A stretch of DNA of 64,000 bases from Rhodothermus marinus DSM 4252 (GTDB taxonomy: Bacteria; Bacteroidota; Rhodothermia; Rhodothermales; Rhodothermaceae), in the NCBI RefSeq assembly GCF_000024845.1, contig NC_013501.1, positions 810,001 to 874,000 of the forward strand. The letters are read 5' to 3'. The translations under genes and the position numbers were made by a program. Positions 17,760 to 25,107 of this stretch are shown piece by piece; the first letter of the stretch is position 1, and every line of letters starts with the position of its first letter. Under the pieces are notes generated by a model that did not search any database, was not told the origin of the DNA, and saw only the letters and a list, made by a program, of their open reading frames with translations.

Positions 17760-18923
17760 TCAGGTGGTTGACGTGGCGACGGAGCGCTGGCGAAGCCGAC
17801 GTACGGCCGCCGTTAGTTGTTCAAGGGCCTCGTCGATGTCGGCCTCGGTGGTGAAACGTCCCAGGCTGATGCGGATCGTGCATTGCGCCTCGGCCTCACT
17901 GAGACCCATGGCGCGGAGCACGTGGCTGGGCTTGCCGCGACCCGAACCGCAGGCGCTGCCGGCCGAAAGTGCCAGCGTGCGCACGGTGGTCAGCAGGCGG
18001 TCGGCCCGAACGCCCGGGATCGTGACGCTGCTCGTCTGGGGTAGCCGTGGCGCCTGCGCTCCGTTGATGCGGACGTCGGGCAAAGCAGCCTGCAGCTCCC
18101 GCTCCAGCCGATCGCGCAGGTGTCGCAGGCGGCGGCTTTCGTCGGCCATTTCCCGGGCGGCCAGTTCGGCGGCCGCTCCCATGCCGACGATGGCCGGCAC
18201 ATTCAACGTCCCGCTGCGCAACCCCTGCTCGTGCCCGCCACCGTCCAGCAGGGGCACCAGGCGCAGCGGCGGGCGACGGCGTACGTAGAGCACGCCGGCA
18301 CCTTTGGGGCCGTAGAACTTGTGCGCCGAGCAGACCAGCAGATCGATCCCCTCGACCGAGACCGGAATCTTCCCCACGGCCTGCGTGGCATCGACCAGGA
18401 GCGGCACACCGTGGGCCTGCGTGCGTCGGGCAACTTCCTCAATGGGATGCAGCACGCCCGTTTCGTTGTTGGCCCACATGACGGCCGCCAGGACGGTCTG
18501 CGGCGTCAGTGCCGTCTCCAGCGCGTCCGGATCCAGCCGCCCCTGCGCATCGACGGGCAGGTAGGTCACCTGCCAGCCCCTGCGTTCCAGGGCCCGGCAG
18601 GCTTCGAGCACGGCCGCGTGCTCGGTCTGGACTGTCACGATATGCTGCCCCCGGTGTCGGGAAGCCTCGGCCACCCCCTTGATGGCCAGGTTCAGCGCTT
18701 CGGTGGCGCCGCTGGTGAAGATCAGGCTGTCCGGCTCGGCCCCCAGCAGGGCCGCCACCTGCTCACGGGCGACCTCGACGGCCGCTTCGGCTTCCAGGCC
18801 GTAGGTGTGGCCCTTGCTGGCCGGATTGCCGAAGCGCTCGGTAAAGTACGGCAGCATGCGCTCCAGCACCCGCGGATCGACGGGGGTCGTGGCGTTGTAG
18901 TCCAGATAAACCGGTCGGCGCAT
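17760..18923 (-). CDS. Cysteine desulfurase (IscS/NifS family, class V aminotransferase)
   Basis: This 387-residue PLP enzyme removes sulfur from cysteine for Fe-S cluster and thio-modification pathways. The Schiff-base lysine is K202 in SAHKFYGPKGAG. The persulfide cysteine C325 lies in the short mobile loop ALSAGSACGSGRGKPSHV, the pattern of the IscS/NifS class and not the SufS class. Homology starts at MRRPVYLDYNATTP, so ATG at 18923 is used. The frame extends to a TTG at 19037, but that extension is proline/alanine-rich and unlike the family. DUF2480 and DUF2914 genes follow closely. Confidence 0.92.
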   Translation of the reverse strand: MRRPVYLDYNATTPVDPRVLERMLPYFTERFGNPASKGHTYGLEAEAAVEVAREQVAALLGAEPDSLIFTSGATEALNLAIKGVAEASRHRGQHIVTVQTEHAAVLEACRALERRGWQVTYLPVDAQGRLDPDALETALTPQTVLAAVMWANNETGVLHPIEEVARRTQAHGVPLLVDATQAVGKIPVSVEGIDLLVCSAHKFYGPKGAGVLYVRRRPPLRLVPLLDGGGHEQGLRSGTLNVPAIVGMGAAAELAAREMADESRRLRHLRDRLERELQAALPDVRINGAQAPRLPQTSSVTIPGVRADRLLTTVRTLALSAGSACGSGRGKPSHVLRAMGLSEAEAQCTIRISLGRFTTEADIDEALEQLTAAVRRLRQRSVATSTT

Positions 18924-18987
18924 GGGAATTTCGTCGGGGAACGGGACTGGAGTTGAAACGGAAGGGCCCGGGGGGAGTTTCGCAGGC

Positions 18988-19024
18988 AAAACGACGGCGG
19001 CGCCCTCAAGCGAAGACGCCGCCG
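18988..19024 (-). promoter_or_regulatory. Hairpin with short T-run in the cysteine desulfurase 5' region (possible attenuator)
   Basis: Read on the minus strand, CGGCGGCG and CGCCGCCG form an 8-bp stem (bases 19017-19024 and 18995-19002), followed three bases later by TTTT. It lies between the divergent start region and the desulfurase ATG at 18923. It could be a weak intrinsic attenuator. Confidence 0.35.
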
Positions 19025-19073
19025 CCTGTCCGTTCAACCGACCCGGCTGCCATCAGGTTGGTTGCTGAAATAA

Positions 19074-19090
19074 TTTAGACTATATCTAAA
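19074..19090. promoter_or_regulatory. Inverted repeat between divergent genes, operator candidate
   Basis: TTTAGA and TCTAAA form a perfect inverted repeat with a 5-base spacer (CTATA) in the short gap between the cysteine desulfurase transcript and the plus-strand hydrolase gene. It overlaps a possible plus-strand -10 (TATATC) with TTGGTT 17 bases before it. The AT-rich dyad is unlike the GC-rich surroundings. Confidence 0.45.
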
Positions 19091-19094
19091 CAAT

Positions 19095-20183
19095 ATGCTG
19101 TGCAGATTCGGTGAAAACGTAAGGCCGTACCTGGCGGGCGGCGTGTTGCTTCTGGTGCTGCTTCTGGCAGCCTGCGGGGAGGTATCGACCGACCTTGAGA
19201 TCGAGACCGAGCGCATCGTGGCCGGGGTGGACCTGAACCAGCTCTTTGCACCGCCCACGGCGCAGGAACGACAGCAGGTGCTCGACGAGTGGGCAGCCCG
19301 CGAGGTGGCTGCCCGCAACGCGCAGGAGGTTGCCCGGGCTTCGCTTGAACTCGACGGAACGTCCGTGACGCTGCAGATCCTGCACCATACGGTGCAGGGG
19401 CAGCGACATGTGGGGGCGGTGGTGGTGCCCGACAGTTTGCAGGGGCCGGCGCCCGTGCTGGTATGGCTGCACGGCGGCGATGCAGGCGTGCGACTGGAGA
19501 CCGACGTCTGGCCGCTGGTCGACAGTCTGGACCTGCGCCGCTTCGTGCTGGTGATCCCGGCGTTCCGCGGCGAAGCGCTGGCCTACCAGGGGCTTACCTT
19601 TTCGGCCGAGGGTGCGCGCAATCCCTGGGACGGCGACGTGGACGATGCCCTGGCGCTGCTCAACGTCGTGCTGGCCCGGGTGCCGATGGCCGACGCGGGG
19701 CGTATTGTGGTGTTCGGAATGGATCGCGGGGCTACCGTGGCGTTGCTGATGGCCGTGCGGGACGCGCGTATTCAGACGGCGATCGGTGTGGCCGGCCTGA
19801 CGGATTTCTTCGGGGCGTTCATGCAGCAGGTCGTCGAGGAAGCCCTGCAGGGGACGGTCCGGCCCGCGCCGGGACTGGCCGCCTTCAGCGAGCAGGTGCT
19901 CGTGCCGCTTCGGGACGGCACGCTCTCGATGGCCGAGGCGCGGCGGGCCCTGCTGCGGCGCTCGCCCGTCTGGTTCGCCGATCGGATCCCGGCGGGCCAG
20001 TGGCACCATGGCCTTCAGGATCCGGTAATTCCGGCCTCGGAGGCCGAACGCCTCGCTTCGGTCCGCCCTGCGTCGTTCCAGGTGTACCTGTACGAAAGCG
20101 AAGCGCATGATCTGATTTCGCTACCCGGCAGCCTGGAGCGCATTCGGGCGTTGCTGGACGAACTGGCTGGAGCGAACCCATGA
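19095..20183 (+). CDS. Alpha/beta-hydrolase fold lipoprotein with Asp at the nucleophile position
   Basis: This 362-residue protein has a lipoprotein signal (LLAAC, cysteine near residue 27) and an alpha/beta-hydrolase core resembling the S9/dienelactone branch. There is an oxyanion-type VLVWLHGGDAG segment, a nucleophile elbow VVFGMDRGATVAL, and a likely catalytic histidine H338 in SEAHDL. The elbow normally reads GxSxG; here it is G-M-D-R-G, with D210 in place of serine. That is the residue used by haloalkane dehalogenases and epoxide hydrolases, but it could also mean loss of activity. The start lies very close to a predicted -10, so the leader is short. It overlaps the GNAT gene by 4 bases. 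Confidence 0.75.
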   Translation: MLCRFGENVRPYLAGGVLLLVLLLAACGEVSTDLEIETERIVAGVDLNQLFAPPTAQERQQVLDEWAAREVAARNAQEVARASLELDGTSVTLQILHHTVQGQRHVGAVVVPDSLQGPAPVLVWLHGGDAGVRLETDVWPLVDSLDLRRFVLVIPAFRGEALAYQGLTFSAEGARNPWDGDVDDALALLNVVLARVPMADAGRIVVFGMDRGATVALLMAVRDARIQTAIGVAGLTDFFGAFMQQVVEEALQGTVRPAPGLAAFSEQVLVPLRDGTLSMAEARRALLRRSPVWFADRIPAGQWHHGLQDPVIPASEAERLASVRPASFQVYLYESEAHDLISLPGSLERIRALLDELAGANP

Positions 20184-20629
20184 ATGCGGCGACTTTCCAT
20201 GTTCATCCGGTCCGCAACGAAGAAGAATGGGCGCAGGCCCGGGCCATTCGGGCGCGCGTGTTTATCGAAGAGCAGGGTTGTCCGCCCGAAGAGGAATGGG
20301 ACGGATTTGACGAAGTGAGCCGCCATTTTCTGGGATGGGTTGGCGAGGTGCCGGTGGCGACGGCACGCTGGCGCGTGGTGCCCTTCAACGAACGTCTGGT
20401 GGCCAAGCTGGAGCGCTTTGCCGTGCTGCCGGAATACCGCGGGCGGGGCTACGGTCGCGCACTGGTGCAGTACGTGATGGAAGACGCGCGGCGGGCCGGA
20501 TTCACGACGCTGCTGATCCACGCGCAGGCCCATCTGGAGCGCTTCTACGAAAGTCTGGGCTTTCGGAGTACCGGCCATCGCTTCATGGAGGCAGGCATTC
20601 CGCATGTGCAGATGATCTGGCAGCAATAA
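20180..20629 (+). CDS. GNAT family N-acetyltransferase
   Basis: This 149-residue acyl-CoA-dependent acetyltransferase shows an ARAIRARVFIEEQG N-terminal motif and the acetyl-CoA binding loop LPEYRGRGYGRALV (Q/RxxGxG/A type) near residue 85. A FYESLGFRSTG C-terminal motif follows. It most resembles the ElaA/YjcF-like subgroup of small GNAT enzymes. The substrate is unknown. The start overlaps the preceding lipoprotein gene (ATGA), so the two are likely co-translated. Confidence 0.88.
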   Translation: MNAATFHVHPVRNEEEWAQARAIRARVFIEEQGCPPEEEWDGFDEVSRHFLGWVGEVPVATARWRVVPFNERLVAKLERFAVLPEYRGRGYGRALVQYVMEDARRAGFTTLLIHAQAHLERFYESLGFRSTGHRFMEAGIPHVQMIWQQ

Positions 20630-20662
20630 AAAAGCGCCGACCGGCCGAAGCCGATCGGCGCC
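20627..20662 (-). terminator. Intrinsic terminator for the minus-strand SurA-like gene
   Basis: GCGCCGACCGGC (20634-20645) pairs with GCCGATCGGCGC (20650-20661) with one mismatch. On the minus strand the stem is followed by a run of six T, immediately downstream of the SurA-like stop codon. Plus-strand transcripts from the GNAT gene would meet the same hairpin without a T-run. Confidence 0.8.
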
Positions 20663-20683
20663 TGAGGTGCTGCCATGAAGGAA

Positions 20684-21736
20684 TTATAGCTGGGCCTGCA
20701 CGAGCGCTGGATTGATCCGAACGGTCGCTTTGGCCAGCAATTCTTCGAGCAGGTGCTGCACGGCTTCCTGCTTGCGTTCCTGCAGGAGCTGCTCGCGGGC
20801 TTCGGCCGCGTCCATGGGCGTGCCCTGACGGCGCTCCAGCAGGCGGATCAGGTGATAGCCGAAGCGGGTGCGCACCGGTTCGGTCGTCACGTCGCCGGAG
20901 TCACGCAGCGCAAAGGCCGCCTCCTCGAAAGGCTCGACGGTCTCGCCGCGCCGGATGAAGCCCAGATCGCCGCCTTCCTGCGCGCTACCGTCCTCACTGT
21001 GGCGGCGGGCCATTTCGGCAAAGTCGGCGCCGGACCGGATGCTGTCGAGCACGGCCTGCGCGCGGGCCTTCACGGCGGCGGCTTCCTCTTCGGAGGCGTT
21101 CGGTGCCAGGCGGAAGAGGATGTGCTGCACATGCACCTCCTCGGCCTGCTGCTGGCGGAACTGCTCGACTTCGTCGTCGGTGGGCGGTGTGGCGCGCGAT
21201 TCAATCTGCTCCCGGAATGTCCGTTGCCGGACCATCTGCGCGATCATGCCGCGCAGCGAGTCCTCGGTCAGCCCGTCCTGCGTCAGCGCTTCCTGAAAAG
21301 CCTCGGGGCTGGGGAAGCGGGCCCGGATCTGCTCCAGCTCCTGCTCGACGGCGGCCGGATCGGCCTGGATGCCTTGCCGGGCGATCTCACCGTCGACCAC
21401 GTGGCGCACGATGAAGTCTTCGATGATGCTCTTGTGCACTTCCGGCATCAGGGCCGGGTTCATCTGGATCTGCGGATAGCGCTGCAGGATGAAGCTGAGC
21501 TGCTGGCGAAATTCCTCGGCGGTCAGCGTGTCGGAGCCGTATTCCGAGGTGACGATGGCCGCCACCGTCGAATCGGACACCGGCGCACCCACCTGATAGG
21601 AGCGATCCTCGTCGCTGCTGGTGGCATTGGCTTCGGTATCCTGTGCGCGGCAGCCCAGAAGGAGCAGCAACGTCAGGCTCAGCAGGGCCGGCAGGCGAAG
21701 CAGGCGGCCTGCGTGCAGCAACAGTGCGGAAAACAT
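20684..21736 (-). CDS. SurA/PpiC-type peptidylprolyl isomerase lipoprotein
   Basis: This 350-residue protein has a lipoprotein signal peptide (LLLGC, cysteine near residue 29). A SurA-like N-terminal helical domain covers about residues 60-185 (EFRQQLSFILQRYPQ, FIVRHVVDGEIARQGI). One parvulin domain follows at about residues 195-300, containing VHVQHILFR, RSGADFAEMARRHSEDGSAQEGGDLGF and RFGYHLIRL. A C-terminal helix closes the protein. It should act as a lipid-anchored periplasmic foldase or chaperone for envelope proteins. Unlike E. coli SurA it has a single parvulin domain. A terminator follows directly. Confidence 0.88.
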   Translation of the reverse strand: MFSALLLHAGRLLRLPALLSLTLLLLLGCRAQDTEANATSSDEDRSYQVGAPVSDSTVAAIVTSEYGSDTLTAEEFRQQLSFILQRYPQIQMNPALMPEVHKSIIEDFIVRHVVDGEIARQGIQADPAAVEQELEQIRARFPSPEAFQEALTQDGLTEDSLRGMIAQMVRQRTFREQIESRATPPTDDEVEQFRQQQAEEVHVQHILFRLAPNASEEEAAAVKARAQAVLDSIRSGADFAEMARRHSEDGSAQEGGDLGFIRRGETVEPFEEAAFALRDSGDVTTEPVRTRFGYHLIRLLERRQGTPMDAAEAREQLLQERKQEAVQHLLEELLAKATVRINPALVQAQL

Positions 21737-21895
21737 AAAAGCAACCTGTTATGATGAAGGTACGGGGAAAGACAACGGCAGTGCAACGGAGCGTCCGCCG
21801 ATTAGATCCGGACGGCGGTGGCTTTCCGCAAAAAAACGTTCAAGCGAAACCCGAAAGTGGCTTTGTGCGTTTGCAGCAGCGGTTTTTCGCTATGT

Positions 21896-21971
21896 GCCGC
21901 GTTCGTCTAGGGGTCTAGGACGCCAGCCTCTCACGCTGGTAACACGGGTTCGAATCCCGTACGCGGTACCA
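21896..21971 (+). tRNA. tRNA-Glu (anticodon CUC)
   Basis: A complete cloverleaf can be drawn. The acceptor stem GCCGCGT pairs with ACGCGGT, with a G-U pair at the top. The anticodon stem CCAGC/GCTGG encloses the loop CTCTCAC, with CTC at positions 34-36. The T-arm ACGGG/CCCGT encloses TTCGAAT. Discriminator A and an encoded CCA end follow. It is a single isolated tRNA gene, followed by a strong intrinsic terminator. Confidence 0.95.
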
Positions 21972-21972
21972 C

Positions 21973-22005
21973 GCCCGCCGATCGACTGGTCGGCGGGCTT
22001 TTTTT
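21973..22005 (+). terminator. Intrinsic terminator after tRNA-Glu
   Basis: GCCCGCCGA (21973-21981) and TCGGCGGGC (21990-21998) form a perfect 9-bp stem followed by seven T, beginning two bases after the tRNA CCA end. Confidence 0.93.
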
Positions 22006-22063
22006 GTGCGAACGAAACGATGTTGTATTCGTTTTAGCTTTTGAAAAACAACATATTGCGGGG

Positions 22064-22537
22064 ATGGAAAAGCAGCGTGGAAAACAGCCGACCAAGAAAG
22101 CGCAGATCCTTTCGCTTTATCGATCCGGCATTCAGAACGTGGAGGATCTGGCATTGCTGACGGGAAGCCGACCCAGCTACGTCGGCGCCGTGCTGCGCGA
22201 GGCCGGACTGGCACCGGGCTACGTGGATCTGTACACGTCGACCCGGCACCCGGTGAACGTCTATTCGCGCTACTTTGCCGGCAGACTGGGCTATCGGGAT
22301 GTGGAGACGGCCCGTGAGAGTGTGGCGCTGATCGATCAGCTCTACCGCCAGTTTGCCCGCACAGGCGACCGGGCGGGTCAGCACCATGCGATGGTGATGG
22401 CGCTGACCATGTTCAACCGGGCACGCTGGTCGGGCAAGCAGGACGCGGCCGAGGTCTATCGCCGGTGGCTGCTACGCCAGTTGCGGGCAGGACGCCCGCG
22501 TCGCGCGGAAAAGCCTGAAAGCGCCTCGGCTACCTGA
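22064..22537 (+). CDS. Small HTH-like protein of unknown function
   Basis: This predicted protein of 157 residues starts at MEKQRGKQPTKK. The region at about residues 10-45 (KAQILSLYRSGIQNVEDLALLTG, then SYVGAVLREAGL) looks like a helix-turn-helix of the kind that reads conserved DNA, so DNA binding is possible. The C-terminal two thirds are helical (SVALIDQLYRQFARTGDRAGQ, TMFNRARW), end in a basic tail, and match nothing I recognise. A TTG at 22004 would extend the frame, but it lies in the tRNA terminator T-run, so ATG 22064 is preferred. The DNA just upstream is AT-rich and contains a 7-bp inverted repeat (ATGTTGT/ACAACAT). Confidence 0.6.
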   Translation: MEKQRGKQPTKKAQILSLYRSGIQNVEDLALLTGSRPSYVGAVLREAGLAPGYVDLYTSTRHPVNVYSRYFAGRLGYRDVETARESVALIDQLYRQFARTGDRAGQHHAMVMALTMFNRARWSGKQDAAEVYRRWLLRQLRAGRPRRAEKPESASAT

Positions 22538-22538
22538 A

Positions 22539-22571
22539 CAAAAAAGAAGCCCGGCCACAGGGCCGGGCTTC
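22539..22571 (-). terminator. Intrinsic terminator shared by convergent genes
   Basis: GAAGCCCGGCC (22546-22556) and GGCCGGGCTTC (22561-22571) form a perfect 11-bp stem with a 4-base loop. The minus-strand side is followed by a T-rich run, so it mainly terminates the DUF5666 gene; it may also stop plus-strand transcripts. Confidence 0.85.
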
Positions 22572-22598
22572 CGTGGGGTGGTGGTTCGGGGGACGCGG

Positions 22599-24824
22599 CT
22601 ACCGCATCAGCACCATGGAGCGCGTCTGCACCTGGTTGCCCACACGCAGGCGGTAGAGATACAGGCCGCTGGCGGCCGGACGACCGGCCTCGTCCGTGGC
22701 ATCCCAGATCGCCTCGTGCTGGCCGGGCGACAGCATGCCCTGCACGAGCGTGCGCACCCGCTGTCCGAGCACGTTATAGATTTCCAGCGTGACGGGTTGC
22801 GGCGCCGTGCCGCTGAGCGTGAAGCGGATGGTGGTCTGCTGGCGGAACGGGTTCGGGTAGCTGGGGGCCAGCTCGAAGGTACCGGGCAGGGCCGGCGCTT
22901 CGGTCGTGGTCGTCGAGGGCGTGCCCAGCACCGTCACGTAGTCGGCCGTGTAGGTGGTGCCGGCCGTGGTGGCGCCGGTCTTGCCGGCCGAAGCCGGGCG
23001 GCGCCCGTAGACGATCACCTGCTGTCCGGCCTGCACATCGCTCCAGGCGATGGGGCGCTGCTGCTCGTCCACCACCACGGTCTGCGCGTCGATCAGGAAC
23101 GTCATCTGTTGCACGACCACGGCATCGGCGCGCACGCTATCGGCCTGGCCGGTGGCGGCAACGAAGTCCTCCAGCTTGATTTCCAGCGCCACCAGTCCCA
23201 GGCCGGGCTGAATTGTCGCTTTCACCTCGACGATCTGGCCGGTCTGCAGGTCGGCCAGCGTGATGGGCGTGCCGTCATGGGCCAGAATCTGCGTGTTGGC
23301 GTCCACGAACACGGTCAGTCCGGCCACGATCAGGCTGTCGGCACCCAGCGCTTCGATGGTGCCCTTGAACTCCACCTCCTGTGCGTCCTCACCGGTCAGC
23401 ACCCGGATGCGCATGGCCCAGTAGGTGCCGTCGGGATGCACCACGGCGCGCACGCGCACCACCGTACCTACCTGCAGGTCGCTCAGCGTGGCCTGCTGGC
23501 CCTGCGCATCGATCACGTACACGCCGGGGCGTGCGTGGAAGACCAATCCCGCCACGGTTAGCGTGCTGTCGGTCAGCGCTTCGATGGGACCGCGCACGTC
23601 CACGACCGGATGGAACGCCTTGCGCACTTTGATCTTCGTGGCCAGCAGCGTGCCGTCGGGCTGAATCAGCGCCTTGACCTTGACGAGCATGCCCACCTGC
23701 AGGTCGGCCAGCGTGAGCGGCCGGTCCCAGGCATCTTCGATCACCGTATTGTTGTTCACGCGGAAGGTCAGACCGCCCACGACCAGGCTGTCGCCGCCGA
23801 TCGCTTCGATCCGACCCACCAGCTCAAATTCGTGCTGTTCCACTTCTTCCACCTCGATCTCCAGCGCGAAAAGCAGGCGATGCCGCAGGTCGAAGTAGCC
23901 CTTGACCTCGACGAACTGGCCCACCTGCAGGTCGGTAAACGACAGCAGCTGGTCGTCTTCGCCGTGGATGCGCGTCAGGTTGGTCACCCGGAAGGTCAGA
24001 CCGCCCACGGTCAGTGTGCTGTCGGTCAGCGTCCGGATGAAGCCCTTGATTTCTACCTTTCGGCGGTGCACTTCCACATGCGCCTCGTTTTTGACCTCGA
24101 TTTCCGTGGCCAGCAACTGACCGTCTTGGCCAATCCGGGCCTTGACCTCGACCAGCATACCCACCTGCAGATCGGCCAACGTGAGCGCCTGGTCTTCTTC
24201 GCCGTGAATGCGCGTGTGGGCGGTCACCCGGATCCGGAAGTCCCGCACCACGAGGACGGAATCCTGGAGTTGCAGGATGGGCCCGGTAATTTCGATCTCC
24301 GGCAGATCCTCTCCACCTTCGCCGCCCGGCATCCCTGCCTCGATCCGAAGGGCGATGAACTGTTCGTTCTGCACCTCACCTTCGACTTCCACGTAGCGGC
24401 CGAGGGCCAGTTCGCCTTCGATCTCGGTCTGCGTGGTCAGCCAGAAGGTGAAGCCCTGTACGACCAGGCTATCTTCACTCAGGGCATGGATGCGTCCGCG
24501 GGCTTCCACGCGGTCCGGCCGGTCTTCGGCATGCTCCAGCTCGATCTTGTGCGCGTAGTAGAAGCCGTCCGAGCCCAGGTAGCCTTCAATCTCCACGCGC
24601 TGTCCCACGGTGAGCTGCCCGAATGGGATGGGCTGCTCCATCGTGTTGTAGATGCGCGTCAGCGCGGTGACCCGGAACGTGACGCCGTGCAGCGTCAGAT
24701 CGGCTTCGCCGATTGCCTCGACGGTTCCTTCCAGCGAAACGCCGGGTCGATCGTCGGCGCGGGCGGTGCCCGCCAGCAGTCCCAGCAGCAGGGCTACCGC
24801 CAGGGTCGTAGCGATGCGTTGCAT
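22599..24824 (-). CDS. Secreted DUF5666 repeat protein with FlgD/Por-type C-terminal sorting domain
   Basis: This predicted protein of 741 residues starts at MQRIATTLAVALL. A GGAGG sequence lies six bases before this ATG (24824), and a signal peptide ends at ARA. The mature protein contains about eight tandem units of roughly 70 residues. Each follows one scheme: a GxIxALxxDSLxVxGLTFxV segment, a T-x-I-x-(G/D)xxxxPLTLADLQVG segment, and VEVKAxIQPDGxLLAxxIxV. These are DUF5666-type beta-barrel units; the last is degenerate. A linker and an 85-residue C-terminal domain follow (YPNPFRQQTTIRF, GLYLYRLRVG), resembling the sorting domain of type IX-secreted proteins. The function is unknown. Upstream of the start lies a perfect 14-bp palindrome. 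Confidence 0.8.
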   Translation of the reverse strand: MQRIATTLAVALLLGLLAGTARADDRPGVSLEGTVEAIGEADLTLHGVTFRVTALTRIYNTMEQPIPFGQLTVGQRVEIEGYLGSDGFYYAHKIELEHAEDRPDRVEARGRIHALSEDSLVVQGFTFWLTTQTEIEGELALGRYVEVEGEVQNEQFIALRIEAGMPGGEGGEDLPEIEITGPILQLQDSVLVVRDFRIRVTAHTRIHGEEDQALTLADLQVGMLVEVKARIGQDGQLLATEIEVKNEAHVEVHRRKVEIKGFIRTLTDSTLTVGGLTFRVTNLTRIHGEDDQLLSFTDLQVGQFVEVKGYFDLRHRLLFALEIEVEEVEQHEFELVGRIEAIGGDSLVVGGLTFRVNNNTVIEDAWDRPLTLADLQVGMLVKVKALIQPDGTLLATKIKVRKAFHPVVDVRGPIEALTDSTLTVAGLVFHARPGVYVIDAQGQQATLSDLQVGTVVRVRAVVHPDGTYWAMRIRVLTGEDAQEVEFKGTIEALGADSLIVAGLTVFVDANTQILAHDGTPITLADLQTGQIVEVKATIQPGLGLVALEIKLEDFVAATGQADSVRADAVVVQQMTFLIDAQTVVVDEQQRPIAWSDVQAGQQVIVYGRRPASAGKTGATTAGTTYTADYVTVLGTPSTTTTEAPALPGTFELAPSYPNPFRQQTTIRFTLSGTAPQPVTLEIYNVLGQRVRTLVQGMLSPGQHEAIWDATDEAGRPAASGLYLYRLRVGNQVQTRSMVLMR

Positions 24825-24871
24825 GATCGCCTCCATCTGGTCTGGTGAAACACAATACGTGACGCTTAATG

Positions 24872-24885
24872 GTTGTTGCAACAAC
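24872..24885. promoter_or_regulatory. Perfect 14-bp palindrome upstream of the DUF5666 gene
   Basis: GTTGTTGCAACAAC is a perfect palindrome 48 bases upstream of the DUF5666 start, in a position suitable for a repressor or activator site. Confidence 0.45.
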
Positions 24886-24955
24886 GGTGCCAGTAACAGA
24901 TCTGCACAAAATGGGCTGAAAAATGGCGAATGGGTGCGAAAAGAAGCAATGAGAG

Positions 24956-24974
24956 GTGTGCAACATGTGCACAC
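24956..24974. promoter_or_regulatory. Inverted repeat in the divergent DUF5666/valS region
   Basis: GTGTGCA and TGCACAC form a perfect 7-bp inverted repeat with a 5-base spacer, 24 bases upstream of the predicted valS -33 element. It is an operator candidate for either divergent gene. Confidence 0.4.
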
Positions 24975-24997
24975 TATAGTTCAACAAGGATTAAAGG

Positions 24998-25025
24998 TTG
25001 CGCGTGCTTTTCTGTGCTATCTTTA
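24998..25025 (+). promoter_or_regulatory. Predicted Bacteroidota-type promoter of valS
   Basis: TTG at 24998-25000 and TATCTTTA at 25018-25025 are separated by 17 bases and match the TTG/TAnnTTTG scheme of Bacteroidota primary sigma promoters at all but the last base. An 82-base leader follows before the valS ATG. It contains a small stem (TGCCG/CGGCA) but no convincing regulatory ORF. Confidence 0.55.
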
Positions 25026-25107
25026 AAAAAATGCCGCCGGAACTCCCGGCAGTGCCTCAGGTTGAGAGAAAACGCTGAGTTGATGTGCGTCTGAAACGGC
25101 CGAGGTT

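Noticed and set aside
18924-19037. Longer start of the cysteine desulfurase (TTG 19037)
   Set aside because: The extension lacks homology, is Ala/Pro-rich and contains a terminator-like hairpin, more like a 5' untranslated region.
21896-22540. Integrated element at tRNA-Glu
   Set aside because: No integrase, no direct repeat of the tRNA 3' end and no mobile genes were seen in the following 3 kb.
25031-25078. 15-codon ORF in the valS leader
   Set aside because: Starts immediately after the predicted -7 box, has no SD and only two valine codons, so a valine attenuator is not supported.
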